DNA of 64,000 bases from Saccharomycopsis malanga. Taxonomy: Eukaryota > Ascomycota > Saccharomycetes > Ascoideales > Saccharomycopsidaceae. The stretch covers positions 1,860,001-1,924,000 of the forward strand of contig CP025321.1 of assembly GCA_004014935.1 (NCBI GenBank), written 5' to 3'. The position numbers were made by a program, and so were the translations under genes. The notes beneath the pieces are model-generated. The model saw only the letters and a program-made list of their open reading frames with translations, was not told the origin of the DNA and searched no databases. The first letter of the stretch is position 1. The number at the start of each line of letters is the position of its first letter. Positions 18,148-28,650 of this stretch are shown piece after piece.

Positions 18148-21100
18148 ATGACTATTGGAACCAAGTTGTTGGCGCTTGGTGCTCTTCCGAAGGGCCGCGA
18201 CCCATACGTTGCTGTGTTGGCTGCATTTGTTTCAATTGTTTACCGGTTCACTAATGTGGATGATCTTGTATTTTCGCGGACCGACCACCAGAAGGGCCGG
18301 TATTCGTACATCCGGTATGCTGTTCCCGACACCCCATTGGAGTACGAGGTGTTGTGTGACCGGTTGGCGCAGCTAGTTGACGAGACGGCGTGGTTTTCGT
18401 CTCGCGAGGAACTAGAGCGTCATCTTACCGAGACAGTGGAGTTGTCTCACAGCCAATTGCGTGATTTCCGGAACTACTGTTTTGATACTGGTTCCGAGGG
18501 AGAGTGCGGGGCTCAGTTTGAGTTTGGTCTCAGCTGCACCGGGCAGGACGTTGCTCTCGTGTACAATGCGGGCAAATATACCGTCGAGAGGATAACCAGT
18601 CTAACCGAGCAGGTGAGCCAGTTTCTTGCAGTGGTTGCAGACGAGCCACGGTCGATTGTGACGCGGGTCAGTCTCTTGACAGATTCACAGGCCCCGGTAC
18701 TCCCAGATCCGACCTCCGACTTGGACTGGGCCGGATACCCCGGTGCAATCCACGAGATATTTGAGCGGAATGCGGCACAGTGGCCGGACCGCACGTGCGT
18801 CATCGAGACACGGCAACAGGCGGCGAGTCGCGTGTTCACATACCAGCAGATCAACCGGGCATCGAACATCATAGCGCATTATCTTATTGGACAAGGCATC
18901 TGCGTCGGCGACGTGGTCACCATTTACTCGTCGCGGTCCGTAGAGTTGCTTGTGTGTGTCATGGGCATCTTGAAAGCCGGGGGCACCTTTTCGGTGATCG
19001 ACCCAGCATATCCGCCGCTCCGCCAGAACATCTATCTTAGCGTAGCAAAGCCAGCTGGTTTGCTTGTCATTGGCAAGGCTGGAACACTAGACTCGGTGGT
19101 GGAACAGTACATCAAAGACAGTTTGCGCTTGAAAGCACGTCTTCCAAGCGTGGCCCTTGAAGACAACGGCGTAGTCCTCGGAGGCGGCGGCCCAGACGTC
19201 CTCCGGAAGTATGACGGCAAGCAGGACGAAGCCACCGGGGTTGCAGTGGGGCCGGATTCGCATCCAACGTTGGCATTTACCTCTGGGTCCGAGGGTGTTC
19301 CCAAAGGTGTTCTTGGCAGACATTATTCGTTGGCGTACTATTTTCCCTGGATGGCACAGACGTTTGGTCTTTCGGACAAGGACAACTTCACAATGTTGTC
19401 GGGGATTGCACACGACCCAGTCCAGAGAGACATGTTCACGCCTCTTTTCTTGGGAGCCAAGCTTCTCATTCCGACCGCCGACGACATTGGCACGCCCGGC
19501 AGACTTGCCCATTGGATGCTGCAACATAGCATCACCGTGACCCATTTGACACCTGCCATGGGCCAAGTCTTGGCATCGCAGGCAGTGGACAAGATTCCAA
19601 CATTGCGCAATGCCTTTTTCGTAGGCGATTTACTCACCCGTAAGGACTGTATCCGTTTGCAGGCACTTGCCCCAAATGTGCTGATAATCAACATGTACGG
19701 CACCACCGAGACACAGCGTGCGGTGTCGTATTTCCGGGTCAAGAGCTATTCCGAGGACAGCCGGTTCTTGTTTGGTTTGAAAGACGTTATTCCAGCTGGA
19801 CGCGGCATGAAGAATGTCCAGTTGTTGGTTGTTAATCGCTACGATCAGAAGCAGACCTGTGGCATCGGTGAGGTTGGTGAATTGTACGTTAGAGCTGCTG
19901 GTTTGGCTGAAGGGTATCGAGGGCTTGCTGAATACACAAGCCAGAAGTTCTTGACCAACTGGTTTGTAAAGCCAGGCCATTGGCCCGATCTTGGTGTCGA
20001 ACCATGGCGTTCTGCCGGCTGGAAAGGCCCAAGAGATAGAATGTACCGGACTGGTGACTTGGGTCGGTATTTGCCCGATGGAAACGTCGAAGTAACAGGC
20101 CGTATAGATGACCAAATAAAGATTCGAGGATTCCGGATTGAGCTTGGAGAGATCGATACTCATGTTTCCAAGTTTCCATCGGTTCTTGAAAACCGAACCA
20201 TTGTCAAAAAAGACGCAAACAATGAAAATTATTTGCTCACTTATTTGGTTCTTTCCAAAGGTAATGATGCAGATCAGTATTTGACCGATAAAAGTAATTC
20301 GATCGAGATTCAACCGACCAACGACGTCCGTGTTCCAATTGTGCAATCGCTTGTCAAGTATCACCACTTGGCTACTGCTTTAAAGCAATTTCTCAGCACA
20401 AAACTAGCCAGTTATGCGGTTCCCTCTATTGTGGTTGTCTTGCCCAAATTGCCACTCAATCCAAACGGCAAGGTTGACAAGAACAAGTTGCCAGTTCCTA
20501 CCCCTGAAGAACTCCAAGAAGCGTCCAAATATCTTGATGTTGGTACTGTCACGTTCACTCCTGTCCAGCAACGGGTCAAGGATATTTGGTATGACATCCT
20601 TCCTACCAAACCGGTCATCAATTCGATTTCTGATTCTTTCTTTGACTTGGGTGGTCACTCTATTTTGGCAACACGCATGATTTTCGAGGTCCGCAAGCAG
20701 TTCAACGTAGACTTGCCTCTAGGAAGCATCTTCAAACATCCTACAATCGAGTCTTTCAGCAAGGTTATCGAGGGCACTGGTGCTGTCTTGACAAGGCCTT
20801 CCGATGACTATTCCAAGGATGCCAAACAATTAATTGGCAGCATGTTGCCCTTAAAATACCCAGCACTATCTGTACTAGGATCTCTTTCCAGCCAAATCAA
20901 TGTGTTTATCACTGGAACAACCGGTTTCCTTGGATCTTTTCTTGTTAAAACCTTTCTTTCTTACAAAGCAGCTCGATTCAAGGTGTTTGCACATGTGAGA
21001 GCAGTTGACGCGACTGCAGGAATGGCACGGTTGAAGAAGGCAATGCAGGTTTATGACAACTGGGATGACTCATTCGCAAACCGGATCCAAGTCGTGATTG

Positions 21101-22152
21101 GTGACTTGGCAAAGGACAAGTTTGGTTTAGACGACCACACATGGACACAACTCAACGACCAGATCGATTTGATTGTTCATAATGGTGCAATGGTGCATTG
21201 GGTATACCCGTACACACAGTTGAGAGACGCCAACGTTATCAGTACAATCAACGTGTTTAACATGTCCTTGCAGGGAAAACCAAAGGTATTCGAGTTTGTC
21301 TCGTCAACATCCACCATCGATACAGAGCATTATTTCGAATTGTCAGACAAGTTGACGGCCGGAATCCCAGAATCAGACGACTTGAAAGGGTCTGAAACCG
21401 GTTTGGGTACCGGCTATGGTCAATCAAAATGGGCAGCTGAACACTTGATCAGAGCCGCGGGAAACCGAGGACTCACTGGTCATATCATCCGACCTGGGTA
21501 TATCACTGGAGCCTCGTACAACGGGTCCAGCAACACTGATGACTTTTTGTTAAGATTGATGAAAGGTTGCATCGAAATCGGCGCTCTCCCAAACGATATC
21601 CAGAACCGCACCAATGCTGTTCCTGTAGACCATGTTGCCAGAATCATTCTCGCCACATCGGTCGAGGCACTTTCTACCAAATCGTCGGGAATCAAGGTTG
21701 CCCACGTCACGGGCCATCCTCGCATCAAGCTCAATGACTATTTGAGTGCTGTCAACCAATATGGTTACAACGTAGCCAGGGTTCCGTATTCCGAATGGAA
21801 AACCAAATTGGAAACTTATGTAAACAAAAACAAGGAGTCTGCCTTGTATCCTTTGCTTCATATGGTTTTGGGCGACCTTGGAAACGATACCAGGGCCCCA
21901 GAGTTGGATGACACCAACACTGTCCAGGCTTTGCAATACGAAGCCAAATTTAGCGGCTCCTCGTATAAAGTCGGTGCTAAAGGACAAGGTTTGGATGCCG
22001 AGCAGTTGGGCATCTATATAAGTTATTTATTAAAGATTGGTTTCTTGCCAAAGCAAACCAGCCCAGTTGCTCTTCCTGAAATCAACATCAGTAAGGAGGC
22101 CCTCGATTTGGCCGTCTCTGGTGCCGGCGGTAGAGGCAGTGCTGCAAAGTAG
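18148..22152 (+). CDS. LYS2: LYS2, alpha-aminoadipate reductase
   Basis: 1334 residues from the ATG at 18148; S. cerevisiae Lys2 is 1392. The frame extends 16 codons upstream, but only from a GTG. Adenylation domain: TSGSEGVPKG (about residue 375), NMYGTTETQRAVSYF, GYRGL and YRTGDLGRYLPDG. Peptidyl-carrier domain: DLGGHSILATRM (about 833), whose Ser receives phosphopantetheine from Lys5. Reductase domain: VFITGTTGFLGSF (about 919), with catalytic YGQSKWAAEHLI. The enzyme activates alpha-aminoadipate and reduces it to the semialdehyde in fungal lysine synthesis. The N-terminus is some 35 residues shorter than the yeast protein, so an upstream exon or short variant is possible. The first ~1.5 kb is clearly more GC-rich than the rest. 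Confidence 0.98.
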   Translation: MTIGTKLLALGALPKGRDPYVAVLAAFVSIVYRFTNVDDLVFSRTDHQKGRYSYIRYAVPDTPLEYEVLCDRLAQLVDETAWFSSREELERHLTETVELSHSQLRDFRNYCFDTGSEGECGAQFEFGLSCTGQDVALVYNAGKYTVERITSLTEQVSQFLAVVADEPRSIVTRVSLLTDSQAPVLPDPTSDLDWAGYPGAIHEIFERNAAQWPDRTCVIETRQQAASRVFTYQQINRASNIIAHYLIGQGICVGDVVTIYSSRSVELLVCVMGILKAGGTFSVIDPAYPPLRQNIYLSVAKPAGLLVIGKAGTLDSVVEQYIKDSLRLKARLPSVALEDNGVVLGGGGPDVLRKYDGKQDEATGVAVGPDSHPTLAFTSGSEGVPKGVLGRHYSLAYYFPWMAQTFGLSDKDNFTMLSGIAHDPVQRDMFTPLFLGAKLLIPTADDIGTPGRLAHWMLQHSITVTHLTPAMGQVLASQAVDKIPTLRNAFFVGDLLTRKDCIRLQALAPNVLIINMYGTTETQRAVSYFRVKSYSEDSRFLFGLKDVIPAGRGMKNVQLLVVNRYDQKQTCGIGEVGELYVRAAGLAEGYRGLAEYTSQKFLTNWFVKPGHWPDLGVEPWRSAGWKGPRDRMYRTGDLGRYLPDGNVEVTGRIDDQIKIRGFRIELGEIDTHVSKFPSVLENRTIVKKDANNENYLLTYLVLSKGNDADQYLTDKSNSIEIQPTNDVRVPIVQSLVKYHHLATALKQFLSTKLASYAVPSIVVVLPKLPLNPNGKVDKNKLPVPTPEELQEASKYLDVGTVTFTPVQQRVKDIWYDILPTKPVINSISDSFFDLGGHSILATRMIFEVRKQFNVDLPLGSIFKHPTIESFSKVIEGTGAVLTRPSDDYSKDAKQLIGSMLPLKYPALSVLGSLSSQINVFITGTTGFLGSFLVKTFLSYKAARFKVFAHVRAVDATAGMARLKKAMQVYDNWDDSFANRIQVVIGDLAKDKFGLDDHTWTQLNDQIDLIVHNGAMVHWVYPYTQLRDANVISTINVFNMSLQGKPKVFEFVSSTSTIDTEHYFELSDKLTAGIPESDDLKGSETGLGTGYGQSKWAAEHLIRAAGNRGLTGHIIRPGYITGASYNGSSNTDDFLLRLMKGCIEIGALPNDIQNRTNAVPVDHVARIILATSVEALSTKSSGIKVAHVTGHPRIKLNDYLSAVNQYGYNVARVPYSEWKTKLETYVNKNKESALYPLLHMVLGDLGNDTRAPELDDTNTVQALQYEAKFSGSSYKVGAKGQGLDAEQLGIYISYLLKIGFLPKQTSPVALPEINISKEALDLAVSGAGGRGSAAK

Positions 22153-23279
22153 GACATTTTATCATTATACATCTTAAAATACAATTCATAGTGTGTTTTT
22201 TATACCCTTGTAAGTCATGCTTGTAGTTTTATGTTTTATTTAGAAACGTGTCTTGAAATGGATTACTTTTCAACAAGCATACCTTACAAAAACAACCACT
22301 CACTTGAAAAAAGGAGGGGGCTACAAGAAAACAAATAAAATACCATCCGAGAAGTACAACATTGAGGAAAGTCAAATACAATCGGATAAAAGAGTTTGTC
22401 AATTGGCAATTTTTCAATTGTCTTTCCCCAGCGAATAACTAATGATAAACACTGGTTACACCGTATTGAATGAACCAAAAACAAAAAATTCTACTTTTTA
22501 CAATTGCTTAGATAACCAATATTTAGCAAATACTTTATTAAGAAACATTACTGTAAATGCGGCAAAACGTTCTTGTCAAAGCTCGGACCGTTAAGATTTG
22601 ACTTTTTAACAGTAAAAATCAACTTCAGTGCACACAACTTGATCAACTTTGCCAACAAAATCTTTTTTGTATAAAACACTGGCTGTGTTCAGCGTAAAAT
22701 CAAAGGCTAACTAAAAAGTTGTAGTATCAATTGGTATAAGAATGAATATACAGGCTTATGGGTACCAGATGAATGGAGAAAAATCACCCAAATACCAGTA
22801 TTTTAATTTTACAAGCCAGGTGCGTAAGTGTCTCTAGCCTGTTTTCATGTTGAACTTTGATTTAGCGAGTGGGATCCTCAAAACTTTTTGTATGATTTGA
22901 TAATTGGAAAAGTATGTAAACCCGCTAATAAACATGAATGTATAACGACACCATTAAAGATCTTGCAAACCGCAATATAACTGATCTAGGGAGACCTGAG
23001 AGTAGAGTGCCATATAGTAAGAAATTGCTTAAATAAATCTACCGGATTATAATGTACAGCCTCATCATTACAATTGAAAAACATGCGTGTTACACTAAAT
23101 ACCTATGAATCATTTGCTAATTTGTGATTGTTACCGAAAGACTACCGAAGAATGTGATAAAATCACAATATCATGAATCTTCGGATTTGTCAACTTACCA
23201 TGCCCTTGACATAATTTTCAAACTACACTCTTTCAAACCAAGCTAGAAACACTGTAAAAAGGTGACTATATGCATGGCC
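22153..23279. other. Intergenic spacer, nothing recognised
   Basis: About 1.1 kb of AT-rich sequence between the convergent ends of LYS2 and the Q-rich gene. Small frames (60-67 codons near 22230-22480) overlap each other on both strands and have no coding character. A weak hairpin TGTGATAAAATCACA lies near 23154. No element of either repeat family seen. Confidence 0.5.
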
Positions 23280-25169
23280 TCAGTCCTTGAGAAAATCTGA
23301 GTTCAAAATGTCGCCGTACTGCTGTTTGGTCTGCTTAACACCCTTCTGCTGCTCCATTTGGTACTGTTTCTGGGCCAATTGTTGCATTTGCATCTGTTGT
23401 TGCTGAAGATGTTTTTGTTGGAGCATTTGCATCTGACGGTATTGTTCCTTTTCCTTTAAAAACTGCTGGTATTGTGCCTTTGTCAATGGTTGCTGGGGAA
23501 CCTGTTTCATTGTGTCTGGTTGTCCCTGTTGCCGAAGCAATTGCTGCTGTGCTAACAAAACAGCCTGGTGATGTGGGTTCTGGGAAAACTTCTGCGGTTG
23601 TTGCATCAAGTTGACGTGAGCTGCCGTGTCAGATGTGTTTCGTTGCATCGAACGTGATTGCATGCCTCGCTGTACTGCCATATTGTTGGAAGGAATGGTC
23701 TGGTTGAGCAGAGGGTTGTTATTTGAAAGCTGTTGTTGGAGAAACTTGTGCGAAATGATGTTTTCTTTGCGGTGTTTGGTCAATTCTTTACTAAACACCT
23801 TATTGACGAGCTTCAAGTTCTCCGAGTCGCGTACAAGAATCTTGCCTAGGTTGATATTGCTGTCTGAGGAAGGAAACTTCTTGTACTTGACATAGTTGAT
23901 CACTTTGGTCTTCTGTTTATTGAACAAATCGTTTTCATACTGGTAGATTAAAAGGTTGTCTTTGCGCTGCACCTTGGCAGGCTCCTGGGTAGCGTCGTTT
24001 GGCAACGAATACAAGTGCATTAGCTCGTTACGTAAGCTCTTATTGGCGGTGGACGCGCTTTGGAAACTTTGGGATTGGTTGAAAGTATTGTCATTTGACC
24101 GTTTGCGTATCTCTATACTGCTTTTTCCATTATTGCGGAACACACTGTCACTATCAGCATTCTGGCTCTTGTTGTACTCGTAAATGTTTTTCACACATTT
24201 GATGAGAGGATTGTAGAAGTTGCGCAAATTGTAATAATCCAAATACAACTCATCGTTAAGCTTTCTGATGTTCACAGGAGTCATTACTTGGCCTTCTACA
24301 TTATTGACTCTCTCTTCATCTCGTTTGGTTACTACGGGGCCGGTTTGTTTGGTTGTTTGCTTTGTCAGTGGGTCGATTGAGGGCAGGCTTTCAAGTGGAG
24401 TATCGCTGGGGTCTTCACTAGTTAATAAAGAAGACTCTCGCTGGAGCTTTAATTTTTTTTCAAATCTGGATGATAGAAGATTGGCATTTGGAATGTTTAA
24501 TTGCGAACTTTTCGGGAGAACATTAGAAGTGTTGATATCATCCTCTTCATTCAAGTTTTCCTGTAAATAATCGTTATCTTCTGAATTGTCTTCATTTTTC
24601 TGTTCTTCCCTACTACTGCTTTCGTCAACGCTTTCGTCAACGCTTTCTTCGGGTTTATTTTGTCCAATATCTTCACTTTTCTCCCTGGTGTCTTCTATAT
24701 TTTGTCTAGCATACTCTATGTTTTCCCTACAATCTTGTATATTCTGTTTACTATAATCAACCACGCGATCACCCTCATAGTCTTCAAAATCACCTATATC
24801 GGAATACTCCTTTACAGCCATTTGCCTGTCATCCTTTTGTTCTACACTATCGGCATCGCCCTCATCAGAATTGTAGTCCTCATACTCGTCCAAGTCTTTC
24901 CCCACCGCATCGTCGGTATTATCGTTATCGTCGTCGTCATCGCCAAACAACTCCAACTGGACCTTCTTCTTTTTCGGAGTCTTGGGATTACTATTGCTTT
25001 TGATAGCATATACCGGATGCGACCTTACTTTGGTCAAAGCTGACATCTTCAAATTGCTATTCACTCTGGTCTTGGACCCACGGCTCCGCACCCGGTACGA
25101 GTTTATACTTTCACTGCTTTTTGACTTTTGCAAGTAATTCTTCTTCTTCTTTCGCTCTGAATGGGGCAT
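23280..25169 (-). CDS. Acidic, Gln-rich nuclear-type protein, unassigned
   Basis: 629 residues from the ATG at 25169; the longer frame begins with GTG and is not used. N-terminus strongly basic (HSERKKKKNYLQK, KTPKKKKVQLELF), followed by a long acidic region (DDDDDNDNTDD, SDEGDADS). The ordered middle (about 300-490) contains NDELYLDYYNLRNFYNPLI and VINYVKYKKFPSSD. The C-terminal ~110 residues are Gln-rich (QQKHLQQQQMQMQQ) and the protein ends GDILNSDFLKD. Basic, acidic and poly-Q layout is typical of chromatin-complex subunits or transcription co-regulators. I could not place it among remodeller, SAGA or Mediator subunits from memory, so function is left open. Confidence 0.7.
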   Translation of the reverse strand: MPHSERKKKKNYLQKSKSSESINSYRVRSRGSKTRVNSNLKMSALTKVRSHPVYAIKSNSNPKTPKKKKVQLELFGDDDDDNDNTDDAVGKDLDEYEDYNSDEGDADSVEQKDDRQMAVKEYSDIGDFEDYEGDRVVDYSKQNIQDCRENIEYARQNIEDTREKSEDIGQNKPEESVDESVDESSSREEQKNEDNSEDNDYLQENLNEEDDINTSNVLPKSSQLNIPNANLLSSRFEKKLKLQRESSLLTSEDPSDTPLESLPSIDPLTKQTTKQTGPVVTKRDEERVNNVEGQVMTPVNIRKLNDELYLDYYNLRNFYNPLIKCVKNIYEYNKSQNADSDSVFRNNGKSSIEIRKRSNDNTFNQSQSFQSASTANKSLRNELMHLYSLPNDATQEPAKVQRKDNLLIYQYENDLFNKQKTKVINYVKYKKFPSSDSNINLGKILVRDSENLKLVNKVFSKELTKHRKENIISHKFLQQQLSNNNPLLNQTIPSNNMAVQRGMQSRSMQRNTSDTAAHVNLMQQPQKFSQNPHHQAVLLAQQQLLRQQGQPDTMKQVPQQPLTKAQYQQFLKEKEQYRQMQMLQQKHLQQQQMQMQQLAQKQYQMEQQKGVKQTKQQYGDILNSDFLKD

Positions 25170-25429
25170 TTTGCAATATTGCCGTTTTCTCTCTATCGCT
25201 TCAAAACCAACAACTCTCCTGTCGTGTTCCACAAATATCTCGATTGGTATTTCAAACCCACTTTGTCGTCTGCTACTGTTTTTCCGGAGCGTTGTTGGTC
25301 TTCGCTAATCTGATAGGAATCTGATAGGTGAAATACCTCACTATATATATCGCTTGATGAGCCGGGTCACCAACTTTTCCAAACAGGTCGTATATATTGG
25401 TGATTTTAGCTAATGATATTTACGAGTTA

Positions 25430-26845
25430 TTCAACTTATTGAGTGTTATAATAATACTTCAAGTCTAGTATTGATTATATTATTTCTACACTCATTTTAA
25501 ATAAGGCTCAACTATGAGCCATAATCTAAGAGTTGTATTTTTTTTAATTTAGACTTTCAACAATAAATCTCTTGTAACAATACACCTCTTTCAATAGTAG
25601 ACCTCTTTCATCATGATTGACATACAGCTGTAATAAAAACCAAAACTTATCTTATAATTCTTGGCAAAAAAAACAGCCAAAGTTTAAAACCAATTTACAG
25701 TCAATATACAAGCTCCAAAACAATATACTAAAACAAATCAGAAACTGGAGCAGCGAAAAAACTTAGAACTAAAGTCAAATTAACATTAAAACATTTGCAA
25801 TTTTCTGTTGAACAGAAATAAATGTGTTTTTAAAACGGCCTCCCATGAACAGAGATACAATGTTTCTTAAAAAACACATTACGCTTTACCGAGCCCCATA
25901 AAATATCCAATGTATAGCAGAAGTTGACAGATGCTAGTTTGACAATATATAACATTTATTATTGAATATAAGCTCCTCTAAGAACCCATAATACAATACC
26001 TTTTTTAGCTCTTGAGATAAGCGTTTCTTTGGGATAATAGCTCACTAAAGAGCTAGAAGGATCGCAAATATAACTGGAAACAATTGAAAACTATGGAGTT
26101 ACATCAAAAAATAAAAGGAAGCTCTCCGAGAGGTAAAAAACGCAATTTTTAACAAATTATGTGTTATTTTCAACAAACTGGTACTTTCTCACTATTAAAT
26201 AATTTGTAAAAGCCAAATATTGATAAAAAGTACAAGTTATAAAACTCCAAGATTTGGAGAGTATAGAAATTTATTTGTTATAAGGTTTGCTTCCGCGTAA
26301 AGACTTTAGAATTTGATTTTAAAGAATCAACTTTTTGTCAAAATTGGCCATTTTCCATTATATCGAATAATTACTCTAAAAACTACTTTTTTCATTATAA
26401 GTAGTACTATAATATAGCAAAAAAGTATAAATGTTGAGGAATGTTTTGTTAAATTAAAATAACCTGAATAGCACTGAGTTTATTCAAAAAAACGTTTGAT
26501 GATTATTCCAAAACTTTAGCAGCGCGAATCGAGTACCAAAACCTCAAGTGAGGAACGCCACACTTGTTTTTCTGCACTATTCTGCACTATTCTGCACTAT
26601 TTTGTGTGGCGCATGGCCTAACCAACTGGGCCACCTGTAGTAAGGCATATAGACATTTTTTGTTGAAGAGAGAAAATCTTAACTTTTCGAGAGTGTATTT
26701 TGGCAATTAATATACCAATATTCGGCAAAGTGTATAAGTAGAAATAATATTTGACAGATACGGCGCTACATTGGAATGAGCTCCTCAAGTACCTTTTGAT
26801 CGTCACATACCGGTAAATCCTTGTTACATTTCAACTATATTGAGT
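25430..26845 (-). mobile_element. Long tRNA-headed element, copy B, complete with target-site duplication
   Basis: TTCAACTTATTGAGT (25430-25444) and TTCAACTATATTGAGT (26830-26845) flank a 1385-bp element at 25445-26829, on the minus strand. The two flanks differ by one inserted base. Reading 5' to 3' on the minus strand: a leader with GACGATCAAAAGGTACTTGA; the tRNA-like head near 26515-26640 with three 10-bp units; about 1 kb of AT-rich body; and an end AGACTTGAAGTATTATTATA. This is the most complete copy and defines the family limits. No coding capacity. The 511 bp at 25667-26177 equal those of copy A. Confidence 0.8.
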
Positions 26846-26949
26846 AATATTACATGCTGAAACTCATAGTTTATACATTTTATCTATATTATTATCAGTA
26901 TAAAATAATCTATAATATCAACTTTAACATAACTACTATATATTAACTG

Positions 26950-27142
26950 TAATATTGATAATATCTTATATCTCAAGCCCAGTACATATCAGTATATACG
27001 CGCTAAGCCCTTGGTGAAACGCAATGGTGAAACCCAATAATGTAATGTTGAATAGATTGAACACTCTTGTGTCTGTTAGGTCTTTTTCACTTTTTCGAGA
27101 CTGCTATCTGCTAAACTATCCTGCCAGGTCTTTTCTTTCTTG
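26950..27142 (-). mobile_element. Short-family element S8, headless, two modules
   Basis: Minus strand. Tail GATAATATCTTATATCTCAA at the left, then AGCCCAGTACATATCAG, TATATACGCGC and GTGTCTGTTAGG. Two copies of the AGCAGATAG / GAAAAGACC module replace the head; no box A is seen. Same orientation as long element B, on its 5' side. Confidence 0.55.
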
Positions 27143-27327
27143 GTACCCGCAATTTATATAGTTTATAAATTGTATTTAATGAATTCAATCACTCAAATAA
27201 AGACAATTGGTTTTATTCAAAAGCTTTTAGGATAATTATTAAATTGCAAGTACCAATCATATGCGCTACATATTGATAAGATCACAATATTCTTCTCTTA
27301 TGATCAACTGTTTACAAGCATACCTTG

Positions 27328-28026
27328 CTACACATGTTTTCCATTAAGCACTTCCTTAAAATACAGCTCGATCTTTGGCATTGAAACGGTTTCTATTTCC
27401 ACCAACTCGCCTTCTGGAATCTTCTCCAACACATATTTAGCAACAGTGTGTGGATCTCTGCTTTCTGGACGTCCTATTCCAATGGCAATACTTAAAAAAT
27501 CCCCTCCAAGGGACAGTCTTATTGACTTTAAGCCGTTGTGGCCTCTTGGACTAGCATCTTTCTTACGCAACTGGGTCTTTCCTACAGGAAGTGAAAGCTC
27601 GTCATGTAAAACTACAAGAATTGGCTTGTACCCTTCATTTTCCTTTGTTTTTTTTAAAATTCTCCAGTTTTTTGCTACCAGATGGCCTGAAACATTCATA
27701 TATGTGTCTGATTTGACAAGTACAGCCGGAAATGATGCTGGAAGTGCACTCGAACACTGCGCCAAACGAGACGACCGCAGCCACGAAGAACAGGCTAGTG
27801 TTTCCTGTAGCCGATTGGCAACATAATGGCCCATGCTGTGTCTTGTATTATAATATTTGGGCTCTGGATTGCCTATGGAGTATATAATGAGAAAATACAG
27901 CTTGTCATTCAGCGTAGTCATCCTTCTCAAAGACAAACTTGCAAAGGATGTTGTTGGTATAGTGTTAAGCACAGAATGTGCTGCCAGGACAGAAGTACTA
28001 AGAAACTTTGAAAATTGTAAAGCCAT
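27328..28026 (-). CDS. PTH1: Peptidyl-tRNA hydrolase, mitochondrial, PTH1 family
   Basis: 232 residues. An N-terminal extension of about 45 residues looks like a mitochondrial presequence (SKFLSTSV, SLSLRRMTTL), and the bacterial-type Pth fold follows. Motifs: GNPEPKYYNTRHSMGHYVAN, containing the catalytic His and substrate-contacting Asn; SDTYMNVSG; the Asp in VLHDELSL; and SPRGHNGLKSI. The enzyme cleaves the ester bond of peptidyl-tRNA released prematurely from ribosomes and recycles the tRNA. The core is of normal length. The ATG at 28026 is followed by the presequence. It lies tail-side to the repeat block. Confidence 0.95.
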   Translation of the reverse strand: MALQFSKFLSTSVLAAHSVLNTIPTTSFASLSLRRMTTLNDKLYFLIIYSIGNPEPKYYNTRHSMGHYVANRLQETLACSSWLRSSRLAQCSSALPASFPAVLVKSDTYMNVSGHLVAKNWRILKKTKENEGYKPILVVLHDELSLPVGKTQLRKKDASPRGHNGLKSIRLSLGGDFLSIAIGIGRPESRDPHTVAKYVLEKIPEGELVEIETVSMPKIELYFKEVLNGKHV

Positions 28027-28650
28027 TATTGTAAAGTTTTAGAGATCATATAAGTTATAAAGTCTAAGTCTATAAAATCTAAAAGATGACAGGCGAAAAC
28101 ACCTTAAAGCCAAGCTGGATAATATCCCACTGAATGACACTATAATACAGTTATTAATGTACTACTATATATGATAAAGTCTTGATTCCATTGAAATGAA
28201 TATAGGTTTTATTGCATATAAATGTATGAAATTTTCACTATATGTGAGGTAATGCAGTATTCTGTGTGCTTATGTGTGTATCACACACTTTCTTTAGATA
28301 TAACAACTTTAAGAGCTTATATGTAGAGGTTAAGCGAAACAAGATCTACTTGAAGGTACACTGGAATGTGACGATGGGAAGAAAGAATTGTAATACAAAG
28401 TTTGACAAGAGATAAAAAAAAAAAAAAAAAAAAGTTGATGCTAATGAGTGTGTCAAATAATTAAGAAAAGAAGTAATGAATTGTAGAGAGTAATACTTGA
28501 TTGTACAAAAAGTTGTGATGTAAACGGAAAAGAAAATAGTAGGAATAAGAAAACTTGAAATGTATAAAAGAAAGATAACGAGGAAACAACTTGGAAAGCA
28601 AGTCTAGAATGAAAAACAAAATTGGAGAAAACAAAAACTGGAGGATCGAA
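28027..28650. other. Intergenic spacer with an A-tract
   Basis: About 620 bp between PTH1 and RVS167, with an A-tract of about 20 bases near 28415-28434. Nothing else recognised. Confidence 0.5.

Larger units (their letters stand above)
25233..27327. other. Repeat-filled spacer
   Basis: About 2.1 kb between the Q-rich gene and PTH1. It is mostly long element B (25445-26829) with flanking duplications, followed by about 100 bp of AT-rich sequence and short element S8 (26950-27142). Confidence 0.75.

Noticed and set aside
19689-19691. CUG-clade (Ser) decoding
   Set aside because: CTG is rare here, and the cases in LYS2 and MEX67 fall at hydrophobic positions, so Leu is more likely; not proven from this window.
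25445-26829. Long element as a MITE or other cut-and-paste element
   Set aside because: No terminal inverted repeats between the two ends, and copies are often cut at one end, which fits retroposition better.
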